This document shows, in pieces, positions 52,046-64,000 of a stretch of 64,000 nt of DNA. Positions within the stretch are counted from its first letter, which is position 1. Every line of letters begins with the position of its first letter. Under the pieces are notes generated by a model. The model did not search any database. It was given only the letters and a program-made list of their open reading frames with translations, and had not been told where the DNA came from. Made by a program: the position numbers and the translations under genes. The DNA is from Numida meleagris. Its lineage: Eukaryota; Chordata; Aves; Galliformes; Numididae. The stretch is from contig NC_034415.1 in the NCBI RefSeq assembly GCF_002078875.1, forward strand, positions 15,111,778-15,175,777. Direction: 5' to 3'.

Positions 52046-52100
52046 CAGGCCCACTCAAGGGAAAGCAGCTGAAGAAGGACAGGATGGTAATAATATGCCC
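52046..52100 (-). other. LRRC8B: Candidate 55-base non-coding exon in the LRRC8B 5' UTR
   Basis: On the minus strand, a pyrimidine tract ending in TTTCTCTCCAG (52111-52101) is followed by 55 bases and then a consensus donor, G|GTAAGTTT, with GT at 52045-52044. The segment contains no ATG, so splicing it to the 50554 acceptor would leave the LRRC8B start as the first AUG across that junction. It lies between the 63.7-kb CpG island and the coding exon, where 5' UTR exons of mammalian LRRC8B also occur. Transcript evidence is needed, but both splice sites are strong and correctly oriented. Confidence 0.55.
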
Positions 52101-55100
52101 CTGGAGAGAAATAAGGTATCATCAGATTATGAAACATTTGGATCCCAGTAACTGAGTATTACAACAACAGTTCAGAACTGTCTATAGCACTGTTTTAGAC
52201 AGCTAACTTTCAATAAGCAAAAGCTCTAGCTATAACAATTTCAAATACCATCTCTGTCAAATAGTCACCATCTGAGAGCTACTTCTCCTGAAGCAGAGAT
52301 GAAGTAACACTCCTTGTCACTGCTGTGTAAGTGTTAAAAGCCATTTCAGCTAAAATGTTTTTGTATTTACACAGTTACTAATCCTAATGCTGAGATCCTC
52401 TAACCACAGCTGGAAAGAAATTTCTTCATTCACTGCAGCTCAACTTGCAAAAACACACCTGTAAATTAGTTTTTTTTTTTTTTAAATACACATAACAAAG
52501 AAAACGTCTGGAAAAGCCAAGATCACAGAATTAGGTGAGACTTTAAAGCAGTGTGAAAAGTCAAATTACCATGAGAATGGGAGTACTCAATTTCCTGGAG
52601 AACATACGCACCTTATCAGGGGGCTGAGCAGATAACATTTTAAGAAACTGCTTTTACAATTAAGCACTTATTGGTGAAAGTTACAAGTAATACACTTTAA
52701 GGCACACGTGTTATTTTCATACAAAGAAAACTCTCTTGATAACAAGCCCATTTTAGGGAATAAGTACGACTCTTGTTTAATATTAGTTACAGAATTCAGG
52801 GTATGATAAAACAGTTAAGTTATACTACTGTCTTTAACACTGGTTAATGTTTTTGGTTTGTTATTCTTTTCAAGTTACATTAAGAAAAATACAGAATTTA
52901 ACTTATTAAATATGTACTTGAGTATAAGCATAACCCCGGATTTCTTCAGTAAATGCCATAATGTTCTGAAGTAGTTTGTGTGTAAGCAGACCAAGAACTC
53001 AATTTGAGACTGACCCTTGTAATTTTTTAAGGTCTGTTTCTGTAAAGTGCTTTGTCACCTCCCTGCCTCCAAGTTCAACTTGCTAGTCCCTATGGCATAT
53101 CCTAGAAAGAAGGCTGTGTTCTCACTGTAGTTTTGAAACATTTCCTAGCACAAAGTGAGCATCTCCATATTAAGTGTTTAGATACTTGAACTCTGGTCTT
53201 CTTAATGACTGCTTTTTAGAACTTCCTGATGAAGCACATGTACAATTACAGGTATACAAAAGCTTTCCTATAGAAGAAATACAGTCTATATACAAGCGTA
53301 ACACAAATGTGAATTATTAATGATAATTTTGCTCAAGACAGTTTTCTTTCTGATCCCATCTGTATACCAAGAGTGACTAAACAAATGGAATAACGCTGAA
53401 GTGTAATGGGTTTGATGATTCTCATCTCCAGCAGCTTTCAACCCATATCAAAGCTATAAAAGCTTTTCAAAGTGGCCAAATTCAATTGGCACTCTTTCTC
53501 AGAAGATGAGACATAGAAAAATAGCCCCAGGCTAAGTGATGACTTCAGGAGTTACCCCAGACTAGAACCATGCCTGAGGCCATAAAAACAAAGCAATCAC
53601 ATTCACTAATATCTAGGCAATTTTTATTTACTTCATAGTTACAAATTCAATAAAGAGAAACAAATCTAGAATAGAAATATGAGGCTACCATTTTGAAAAA
53701 TGTCTATTACCACCAGAAACCTCTCCTCCTAAAAAGGTTTCTTAATGTATTACTCTGTCATTGGGTTACTGCTTACATGATTTTAGACACAATCAGTTAG
53801 GGACAACTTTTCTCCTCCCCAAACAAAAATGGGCTACAAAAGCTATTATCTTACAGGAGGCTTTATCTATAAACAATTTACAAAACCAGTGTAGCATTAA
53901 GTATTTGACTGTTGTTTCTGACACTGAGTTAATAGATTTATACAACTAAAGTATACTTCAACAGGTATCCCGGTGACCCTAGAATAAATAAATCCTCATG
54001 AATATTCTCAAAGGAAAACCATACCCATCCATACCCATCACCTAGAACATGTTATTTGGTTAAAACGTCCCCTTCTGTTGGTATGCCACCATTTCCTTCT
54101 TCAAGTGTCCCTAACCAACAAAAAGCCCAGGTACTGGGAAAGTTCCGGAGCAGCTCTGACTTCACGAAGAATGAGACTGCTACACATAATCTTTAGAGAA
54201 TCTGACATCTGCAGCTTCTTTCAGTTTCAGCCTCCTATTGACAAGTGATCTCAACTCAAGCATTATATTTGATATATGGCCTTCTAGAACATGTACTTTG
54301 ACCACCTGTGTGCACATGAAAACTTAGTTTTCGGATCTGTTAAATGGGGATTGTAGCTTTGCAAATGTATTCCTCTGAACACAAAACAACATGCAAACAA
54401 GATTAGAGAAAGCTTCTTTCCAGTTCTTTCTGAAGAGATCACAATGATTAAACTTGTACAAGTGATTATCCTTTTGTATTCAAAATAAGCCTGAAGACAT
54501 TCCCAAACTCCTCAAAAACCATCCTAGAAGCACAGGGTGTTCAAGTCTACTGGTTCACTATAACAATGGAGTTATGTTTTCCACATCAACTTTTCAAACT
54601 GTTAAAAACCTAAAGATCTTTCAGTCCAAGATCTTAACCACAACCAAAGGCAATCCCAACCATCTGTGTATGGATTAACCAGTTCCTAAACACTCCCGTG
54701 ATCAGGACAGTACTGCTGAACATTACATGTGGAACATCTTATGCTGCTTGGGAAGCAATCCTTTCTCCCTAGAGAAGGGTGCTTACATAAGGCTATTTGG
54801 CCCATTCATTTCTCAAAGAAAATGCAACCATGTTTTTAGTAAATTAAAATTTAGTAAATTACGCTAAGCTTCCATTTTTATTTCATGGGTTACCCTCCTC
54901 CTCTGCTACTGCTTCAGTTAACTGCACAGCGCATGAGCTGATATAAAAGCTTTGCAGAATTCAGCAACTACTATCCAGCACTACCGCTACCATTCTTGTA
55001 GCAAGCTGGGAAACTAGATTAGCATGCAACTTGGCAAGGATACTGTGAATAGTTCTCCCAACTATCCAGAAGACTGAACATTCCTAGGTTCAACATAGAA

Positions 55101-58100
55101 GGCCTTTGAGCACCTGGAAAAAATATCCTGTAGACAGCTTCACCTAAACTCAGAATCATTCTTGATTTTTACTACTTCCTTCCTCTGGTACAGTTAACAC
55201 AAGCAAGATACTTTATCTTGCAGTCTAATCTAAATGGGAAGTAAGCTTCATTCTAATTTGATTTGCTTTACAAGCAGAAGACTTATTATTGAAATGTAAG
55301 TAGGACTAGTTACATCACATTGTGCATTTCCAAGCAACACTGCAGCACTCTAGGAAAGACCACTATCTTCCTCAAGCCATATGTTGTTAACTTCTCCTTA
55401 AATGCCACCAATATGCAAAGATAAAATCAGCTTTCCTTAAACAAGGCCAGTAAAGAATTAGTCTGTGGTAGTAAATTATGTTACTGGTCAAAAACCTGCC
55501 AGGGGGCTGGTTCATCTTCAAGCATTCTGGTTACACACGTAGTTCAAATTACAGACCTGTAGGCCACATGACAATGAGCCACATCTCTGAACACTGCCAA
55601 AGAGCTTCAAGTTAATTGAGTTTAATTCTCAGGGATGCATGGTAGGAGGAAACCAAGTTAAATATTCTGAGGGTTAAACTTGATTATAAAAGTATTGCAA
55701 AGCTAAAGTATATGTACATTTAGAAAAAGTCAGTACTTTTAATTTCATAGTAGTCTAGGTTGGACAGCAATTTAAAACACAAACTCAGATTCAGATGTGC
55801 ACACTCCACCTTTAATAGTAGCACTTTCCCAGCCATCAAGACAAGTTCAAGATGCTGTGGACTGCCTTCTAGCTAAAAGAGGTCACAACCTATGCTCCTA
55901 GGAAGGCATGAACTACTGAGGAACATCTAGGCATACAACCTAAAAATAAAAATGCAACTACCCAGCTTCAGTCCAAGCTCAACACCAAATAGTCGATGAG
56001 AAGCAGCCTACACAAAAATCACTGCAAAACAAAACTAAGAAAAAACCGGCAAGTAAGTAAAGAGCTAGGTTTCTGGATAGTATGTTAAAGCTGAATGGAC
56101 AAGCCACCCGATAGTAAGAAAACTAAAGTGAAATGAGAAAGAAGTACACCAGCTTTGCCTGTTTGGCAAGTCATTGCATCAAAGTGACTGACCTTTTTGA
56201 AAGCAAACTTTCTGCACTCTGGGCAGGTATCGCTTCATAGTGATATTTTCCCACCAGTCATGGTGCTTCCCAAAGTCCCTACCAAACCAAGCAGAATCTC
56301 AAGTGAACCAACTCTAATATAGTTTTCTAGTCGTGAGCAACAGTTTGTACAGCTTTAGTGGATCAGCACTACTTACAAACTCAGATATGTATATTTAAAA
56401 AAATACATTAATTTTATATCAGGCAAGGATACAAACATGACAGAGGAAGGGTTTCCACTACACAGATAAATATTATAGTATTGGGGCCTCCTTTTTCCTT
56501 AAGGACACATTAACGTAAATTTTCAGCCAAATGGTATGCAGTCACTTTGCTAGACTGGATTTATTTTCTGCTTGTGTTCACAGCATTTTAATTCTTTTAA
56601 ACTTCAAATATATTAATTTGCATCTTTTATTAAGCTTACTAGCATCTGAAATATTGATTGCCATAAACATGAAAGAAACAGAGCTTTGTTGTGTTGGCTG
56701 TACAAAGAACTCAAAAGATAAACTCACATTTTGTTTCTCCCTAACATTTAAGTAACAATTTTACCAACTTACTTAATGTTTTTCTCAGGGAAAAATCTAG
56801 CACTGTTCTCCATTAAGTGTTTTTTTTTTTTTTTTTTAATTCCATTAATTTCCATTTCTTCAAGCACTTGTAATGCTTCATGTGCTCTCCATTAAAAAGG
56901 AATTTAAAGTAATGTGCCAAAACTTCACATAGATATTACAATCTTAAAACAATCAGGCACTTAAAGCTCTACCATCAAGAGTCTGCTTGGTGATTCCTAA
57001 AGAAACACAGCAAAACCCTTTCAAGCATGAAAAATAACTGGAAAGATTTCCATAAGGCTTTTTTTTTTTTTAAAGGGAATATAAGAAGCTGTAGCTCTGC
57101 AGACTGGCAGACCATTGCACACCAGGGAGCTCTGGATCCACTCAAGCTCATTAGCAGGCCCAGACCTGGTATGCTGTACACCCAGAGCACCCTTCAGCCA
57201 GCACTGTGCCAATCTTTTGGCCACAGGATAATCTTAGCTCATGGTAACAGAGTCCACAGGCAGCTCCCACTTGGTACTGGCAATTACACCACCTGCACGT
57301 CCTTGTCTTTATCAAGAGCAGCAGCAAAAAGTTCTCCTGTGAACATCCTTCCTGCCTGACCATAGAAATTCTGCACAGTTATTTTCTTGGAAGAAAATTC
57401 TATAACAGTTGGAATGACTGAAATTAGGTAATATCATTTGGTGCTACATAACGTGGAGTTTCCAGCCTCCAGTGGGATGTGAGGTTATCTATACTGTTCT
57501 TTCTAGTGCTAGCTCTGATAAAAAGGCATTATAAATGATATTTCACAGAGTCCAAGCAAATAAACTAAGGGAATCTGGCTTTCTAGTATAGAAGAAAGAT
57601 GAGTGAGAATACCAGGGGTGGGAAATACATCTGCCTTCTCAGGACAGACACAATCCACCTGTGCTCAGCTAATGTTTACCCAAACCAGTGCAGGAGGAGA
57701 TAACTCTCTCCAGAGATGACTGCAGGTGTGTCACACTGTCAAACATAGTTGCCTATACATGCCATGGAAGGTGTAAGGCAAGTAGCACTGACTACACTCT
57801 CAAATTATACCTAAAAAGAATAGCCCTCCTTCGCTGATTCCCCATGTCTCACAAGTTTTGAAATCAGTACAGCAATGTTGAAAACAGAAATTGTGCCAGA
57901 ACTACAAATAGTTCTTAATTCTGGCTTCCAAAGAAATCTTTGGGCAAGTTTGAAGCGGTAAGTATAAAAAGTCTCCTTGGCTCTTAATTCTAAGCAAGAT
58001 TATACCAAAAGCAATCCCAACATGCCTAGACTGAGATTGATATCTATGGCATGCTGTACATTTTATAACTTTCTCAGAAAGCACCTTACTCAGCACACTA

Positions 58101-61100
58101 AGTCTTTCATCTCAGTACCAACATGACTAGTACTGAGTCAGATATCTTCCAGCTACATTAAATTAGACTTCCAAGTTCACTTTTAGTGCCTTTTTATTCT
58201 CATAACCACATTCTTGGGTCTTCTTCATGCTGAGAAATATGAATACATAACCATAAAACAATGGTATCAGCACTATCCCTCCAGCATTCTAAAGGAAGTC
58301 AAGAGTATCTACTTAACTCTGCATACCAAGATAAGTGCTACAATAGAAAATTATTTTTTATCCTCATGGTTTCCAGAAGTCAGACAGATAGTCATGATGT
58401 CTATTCACTGTGCTGCTACATTCAGGGTGTCAGAAAGCAAAGTATGCTAAGAAAGTGCTAGAGAATATTCATTACTTAAATGCTACAAGGTTTCTCTACC
58501 GGGAGATTTTTAATTATTGTATAGGTTATCATCTTCAGTCTTCGTGAGCAGTAAAAGAGGAGCCAGCTGCAAAAAACAGTTAGGACCATTTAACTAAAGA
58601 CCATCTTCCCTCAGGGAAAAGGCAGGGAATTGCACATAGATGCTCTTCCATTTTCAGTGTACTTCCCAATAAACTGATTCTTTGTAAAATCATAAATGGC
58701 CAGTGATCCTAGAAGTATCCAAGATGATTCCTGTAACCTCACTGGAAACAGTCTAGAATAAGGAAACATTATCACAGAATCATTTGAGTTGGAAGGGACC
58801 TTTAAAGATCATCTATAGTTCACCTCTCTTGCCATGAAGAGGGACACCTACAGTTTGATCAGGCTGCACAGAGACCAGTGCACAGTCCAGCCTGACCCTG
58901 AACGTCTACAAGGACAGGACATCCACCACTGTCTGGGCAACTAGTGTTTCACTGGTTCCAGAAGGGACAACAATGGAGTATGTGTACACACCTGCACCAG
59001 CTCTGAATTAGTCATCCAACTAGCAGGAGCAGCACCACTGTTCCAGCAGAACAAAGCACACTACAAATCCCACTCAAGAAGTCAGGTAAGTACAGGGTCA
59101 GTTTTGCAGTCCTCAAGGATGTCGCGCTGCTATAGTGAGGCAAAACTGTAATGTAACACCACAGGTACTGATGCATTAACTAAAGCATGTTCATATTCTG
59201 ATTTGATACTTTCAGCTAAAGGGCCTATAAGGACTTAAGCAGCCCTGAGCTGAGATCAAGATGGAGGTGGACAACATCCTGTATATGGTAGGAAATCTTG
59301 CCAGTTTTGCTAAAAGCAGAGTATTGAAATTCATTGTATTTAGATATTCAGAATCTCCATTCTACATTATTTGCCTAGATCACAAGCTGCTTTCTCACAC
59401 AGTAACCACACACAGCCCATTTAATAGGCATGTTTACCTCTGATTTGACCTGCATAGAGCTACTCAGCATTTTATTTCTCTATCTCAAGTTTTTCAACTG
59501 TAAAATCATAGTGCTATTTCTCACATTCTTTATGAAATATTTAAATGTGGCATACTACTAGATAATCTGGTGATTCTGGACGGTACACTAGGTTCTGTTA
59601 AGTTCTGACAGAGCTGGAATCACACATGCTATTATTACTCCCAGTAGGGTCAAACAGATATCTTTGTTATCATCCTTGCCTGATCTCAAAAATAGTTTTG
59701 TATTGATTCTAGTCATAATACAGTATAATTTTGATTCCCCTGAAATGGAAGCGGAATATGTTTTACTAACCCTCCAGCAGGAAGCATGCTGTGCACAGTA
59801 ATCCCTACCTCCTATCATCTGTTTCTATTACTTTGTGTTACGTACTTATAAATTGGACAAAGCAACCAGCTATTTTTTTTCTTTTAATAAAAAGATTGAA
59901 GGACTCACTGCCACATTGCATGTACTATGCAGAAGTACAGTTTGAGAACACATCCACACACAATCGTGAGAGTTAAATGCAGCACTAACCTTACCTACCA
60001 GAAGCATCTTCTAGAACAATGCTGTTTCAGAACAAAGTACAAGTGATCAGGATTGAATGCTACAGTAAAACAGCAGTAATCCTGCTTTGATAACTGAACA
60101 AACACAAAGTTAGCTCAGTAATTAAATGTACTCTTTATACTTCCCATCCAACTCAACTATGTAGTCCTCCATGCTCCAAAACCTCTTTATGAGCAGACTG
60201 TCTAAAAAGACCTAGAAAGTGGCAAGTACTTTTCTTCCAGACAGCTTTACTACAAGAACAAAAACCACTTCTCAGTAGGAAGCAAAATGCAATAACATCA
60301 AGTCAAGATTTACCATCACTTCAGTCAATAAGTGCTCTGAAGTAAAAAAACTCCAGCCCACTGTCTATAAGAAACCGGGCAACAGCTGCAAGCAAAGCAG
60401 GCACTGCTCAACAACTCCAGTTCAGTAAAGCACTCAAAGTGAGACAGGATATGTCAATAAGCAAATAAGCAAAGTTTTGGTGCTTTCCTGACTTTGAGTC
60501 AGTGTCACTGCGAAGTTAGTATTTAAGTAATGTTAATGTTTAATAAAAGACATTTACTCAGAAAACAGTTTTTCTGCATTGCAAAGGCACTGACAAAGCA
60601 ATAATCACTTTCACATTTCCATTTGTTATGGAAAATGATATGAGTGATAGATCATCACTATTGTTAATAATTTAAATATGGTGTGGAAACACACCATTTG
60701 TTAGTTTTTCAAGTGCCCCCCCTCTTTAAATATGCCAGACTGCACTACAACATTCACTGGAATGAATTAGGTTAAAGGAAAAATACGTTAGCATTAGAGT
60801 CCAAGTTTGTAGTTCTCAAATTCCAGCTCAGTAGATGTCTACTTTTGCATGGAGAATTTCATCTACCATAACACATCTGCATAAGTATCCAAAAACCTGA
60901 ACTACTCACAGAATAACAGTATTTTCCCCAGAAAACTAAGGCAGTAAGGTCTGGGAAATCAAGGGTTACATTTCCTGGGTTTTTGAATAAGAGCTTTAAA
61001 ATCGATGTCGCTCATTAAGCCTGAATGAACTACAGGGCCACAGCTTTGTGGCTGTTATGCCACAAAACTGAAGCTTAGCTTCCATATGAAACTAAAACCA

Positions 61101-63581
61101 CAATTCAGGTAAGCATCTCCCAAACAAGTAAATAGTGTTTGTAACACAACAATCCAAAACAACGTCCTAAGCCTACTAACAGAACCAATAAAACCAGATT
61201 GCTTTATTACTGTATTCTTTATTGGTACCGCTAGATTCCTTACTGGCATTTTCTCCAGTTTCTCCCAGTGAGCTAAATCCTCAATTTATGTATGGAAAAA
61301 CTGCATTCCAGTTTACAATAATAGAACATACAGAGCAGTTGAGTACTGCTCATAAGAGTGCACTCACATAACTGAATTCAGGGTGTGTGAACATGATATT
61401 TTGAAACCAAATGCCACTAGTAAGAGTTAAATGGAAGACACTCCATTATGAGTTCTTTCCACAATCCCCTTCCGACTGTTGAAAGGCCCCAGAACCCTCT
61501 CTGGTGTACACTGCAGGAGAGCATGCCCGTATTACACACCAGACACATTTGCAATAGCTTTGTTGAGAGCTGTGTTGTCTACCTTCTTTTCAGTGTACTA
61601 CCCCACCAGAAATCCATCTTCTCATACTAGTAAGTTTTAACTAATGTAGAAAACCATCAATATGTATTCTGAAACTTTAGTTCAGTATTGAATTACAATC
61701 TGATTTCAACTAGTTAGAATCTGAATCCAGCTTATAGCATACTAACAACTTTTGGGAAAAAGAATAAAAAAATCCAAGTATAACTATAATAAAACGAAGT
61801 CTGCATAGCAAGACTGCTACTGGAACACATACACAATACAGTGCATACAAGTATGCCATTTAGTTATCAGTAACTTCAGATCACGTGACTCATAACAAGC
61901 TTTCTGACATTAATGAGACTGACCGCCCACATGGTGATGGCAGGGAGAACAAAATGAAGGCCACAGCCTCTCAGCTGCTTCTAGCAGCTACCACAGAGCA
62001 CAGTTACAAGCTTGTGATATGTTGCTCTGCACTCACCCCACACAGAACACAAGCTTATACTAGACAGGCCATACCATAACTTGTCACCAGTTAAGAAGAA
62101 TCAAGCGAATCATTTGTTAATTAGCAAATCAAGAGAAATGCATCTGTTCCTAAAGTAACATATAATCTATCCCACTTAAACATTAACACTACAGCAATTT
62201 TAAACATTCAGATATTAATTCCACTTTACACTCTCTGCCCTTCTACATTGCTGCTCTGGTTATACAGACAAATTATCTCTAACTTCTTAAAAAAGAACTG
62301 CAAGAGCAACTGGCAAAGTAACACTATTTGCAAGACGAGCTGAACAGCTGCTATGAGGATGCCTACAGGAACAACAAATAGAGCCCAACAGGTTGGTGCA
62401 GAGGATACAGATAACAGCGTGAAACAGACAATGGAGACCAGCATAAAGCACGCTGTATCCCCTTAGGCACATTAAATACCCATTTCTAATCCTAGCTGAG
62501 TAAAGCTTTATGGCTTTAGCAGTAGGTATTGTACGCTGTAGTAGTATTACTGGAGCCACAGCCTCCTTCACTACCTCTAAGGGAACATGAGGCTTCCTTC
62601 CTCCCTCTCCCCTCCATTCATGAAATCCACTACAAAAACACTTCTTTGGCAGTGATATACTGCTCTATGAGGTTCATTTCATAATGCTGAATTACTGATC
62701 GATGTCTCTTCAGCACTACTGCTCCCTGTCTAAAATCTACTCAACATGTTTTCACAACTTCAGAGAGCAGTCGTATTAGTAACTGGAGAGAGACAAAAGG
62801 CAATTTTCTTTTTCTTCTCGATGAGAATCCCATCTTCCTAAAAACGAGTAAGAATAGCGATATCAGACTAGCAACTCTTGTTTCTCAGGAGTGCGAGGGA
62901 ACAAACATGCAAGTTTCTATGAATTACACAAATCCTACTGAAATTGAAACTAGGTTACTGTGTAAAATACTTTTACTGCGTAAAATATATGCTAAACTCA
63001 GGTTTTGTTCTCTAGTTACAACAAAACATTTTAGTACACAGGGGAAAACACTTCAGAGAAGGAGTACCCAATCCTGGCTGCTGGCTCAACGCCACAGCCT
63101 CCCTTCCCGCCCACCTGCCACATCCCTTGCACTGGTTAGCACTGCACCTACAGAGGGAAAGCACTGCATAGTGGGAAACTCCACCATCCTCCTACCAGCT
63201 CAGTGTCACAGGGTGAAAGAAGAACACACCACATACATAAACACCACACAGCAAATTTTATGAGCAATAACCTATAGGACTGCAATCCTTAAGCCTTTGG
63301 AGCATCTCCTTAAGAGTTTAAGGACTCACACCAATAACGCTGTGACCAAATACCCTCACTGCCGAGAAGGTACAGAAGGAAGAACACTGAGACACTAGGA
63401 AGTGGCCGGTACCTCTTCTTATCGCTCCAGCAAACTGGTGAGGAAAGCAAAGAGCCAACAGAACTCAGAGCATCAATGCTTGAAATCACAAATGACCACA
63501 CAGCTCCCACCTTGTTCTACCATTACCTCAAAAGTACTTCAAATGCCCACACTAGGCATTAGTTCAAACACAGTTAGTTAC
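52101..63581 (-). other. LRRC8B: LRRC8B upstream intron (inferred)
   Basis: About 11.5 kb of AT-rich DNA without recognisable genes. It contains a CR1 fragment (58772-58960), T-rich homopolymers near 52471-52483, 56820-56837 and 57060-57071, and a small perfect palindrome at 60674-60693 (ATGGTGTG GAAA CACACCAT). Assignment to an LRRC8B intron rests on the CpG island at its right end and the same-strand exon at its left end. Confidence 0.55.
58772..58960 (-). mobile_element. CR1 non-LTR retrotransposon fragment (3' end)
   Basis: This begins with the inverted CR1 tail and 3' UTR block (ATCACAGAATCATTTGAGTT, then GGAAGGGACC), continues through 'gatcaggctgcacagagac', and ends in 'ctgggcaactagtgtttcact'. 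It is 5'-truncated and somewhat diverged, inserted in the inferred LRRC8B intron in the same orientation as the gene. No coding capacity remains. Confidence 0.9.
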
Positions 63582-64000
63582 CTGACCGGCATCACTGAGG
63601 ACAACCTCTGTATAAAAGTTAAGCTTCAGGGAAAACAGCTTCAATGCTTTCCTTGCTCCTACTGAAACGGCCGACTGCAGTGCTCGCCACAAAGTCCTAA
63701 TTGGAGCCAGAGAGCTGCCTCAGTTCCACCACAGAGCAGACCAGCATAAAGTCAGCCTTGCACCACCAAACCTACCCGGTCCGAGGATAAGCAAGTACCA
63801 CGGTGTAAGAACACGGGAGCAGCGCGCTGCTGGGGATAGGGAACGGAAGCACCGGGTGTGGAAGAAGGAACCAAGCAGCCCGAAACAGGGCGCGGGGGGC
63901 CCCGCACGGGCAGGCCGCAGCTCCGAGCTGCCCGAGGGCAGGCAGCGGCCCCGCGGGTGCAGGTGACGCCGCACCTGGGCCGTGCCGGCACGAAGAAGGG
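63582..64000 (-). promoter_or_regulatory. LRRC8B: CpG island edge, likely LRRC8B promoter and first non-coding exon
   Basis: G+C and CpG content climb steeply from about 63.66 kb to the right edge of the window, so the island continues beyond it. It is about 13 kb upstream of the LRRC8B start codon on the same strand. Two donor-like sites on the minus strand could end a first exon: TCAG|GTAACT with GT at 63581-63580, and GG|GTAGGT with GT at 63775-63774. The transcription start itself cannot be placed and may lie outside the window. Confidence 0.55.

Noticed and set aside
60000..60035. Possible 23-base micro-exon on the minus strand with GTAGGTAAG donor
   Set aside because: The acceptor has a poor pyrimidine tract and the segment is extremely short; a chance occurrence is likely.
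1..64000. A new biological system, CRISPR array, operon or integrated virus
   Set aside because: The window was read for clustered repeats, linked novel genes, tRNA/rRNA and viral genes. Only the LRRC8 paralogues, CR1 fragments and minor repeats were found.

Overview
The window is vertebrate nuclear DNA, almost certainly from a bird and probably a galliform such as chicken. The evidence is intron-split vertebrate genes with GT-AG boundaries, long AT-rich non-coding stretches, two CpG islands, and several CR1 retrotransposon fragments, including the CR1 3' tail built from 8-bp ATTCTATG-type repeats. No prokaryotic, organellar or viral gene was recognised. The exact species cannot be fixed from the sequence alone.

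Two protein-coding genes are supported, both on the minus strand. They are LRRC8B (coding exons 50545-48413 and 47398-47126, 801 aa) and LRRC8C (coding exons 19699-19562 and 17422-15152, 802 aa). Both are intact. They encode subunits of the volume-regulated anion channel (VRAC), a hexamer in the plasma membrane built around LRRC8A. Each has a four-pass pannexin-like membrane domain and a C-terminal leucine-rich-repeat domain. Reading along the minus strand, LRRC8B comes first and LRRC8C second, which matches the human LRRC8B-LRRC8C-LRRC8D order. LRRC8D would be expected beyond the left edge (below position 1).

Layout from right to left, in the direction of transcription. A CpG island at about 63.66-64.0 kb is the likely LRRC8B promoter and first non-coding exon. 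From 50.6 to 63.6 kb is LRRC8B 5' intronic sequence, with a strong candidate 55-bp non-coding exon at 52046-52100. The LRRC8B coding exons lie at 50.5-47.1 kb. An AT-rich 3' UTR follows, with several candidate poly(A) signals between 46.7 and 44.4 kb. From 44 to 29.7 kb is an intergenic spacer with CR1 copies, a polypurine repeat and a roughly 210-bp foldback (inverted repeat) at 43.5-43.7 kb. A CpG island at 27.6-29.7 kb, interrupted by a 410-bp assembly gap, is the likely LRRC8C promoter. The LRRC8C 5' intron runs from about 28 to 19.7 kb, its coding exons from 19.7 to 15.2 kb, and a probable 3.8-kb 3' UTR ends near 11.3 kb. From 1 to 11.3 kb is intergenic, with one CR1 fragment, a 40-bp gap and one exon-like segment on the plus strand.

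No clearly new biological system was found. The observations most worth checking are the hairpin-forming foldback, the unannotated LRRC8B 5' UTR exon, two apparently extra extracellular cysteines in LRRC8C, and the different intron positions in the two paralogues.
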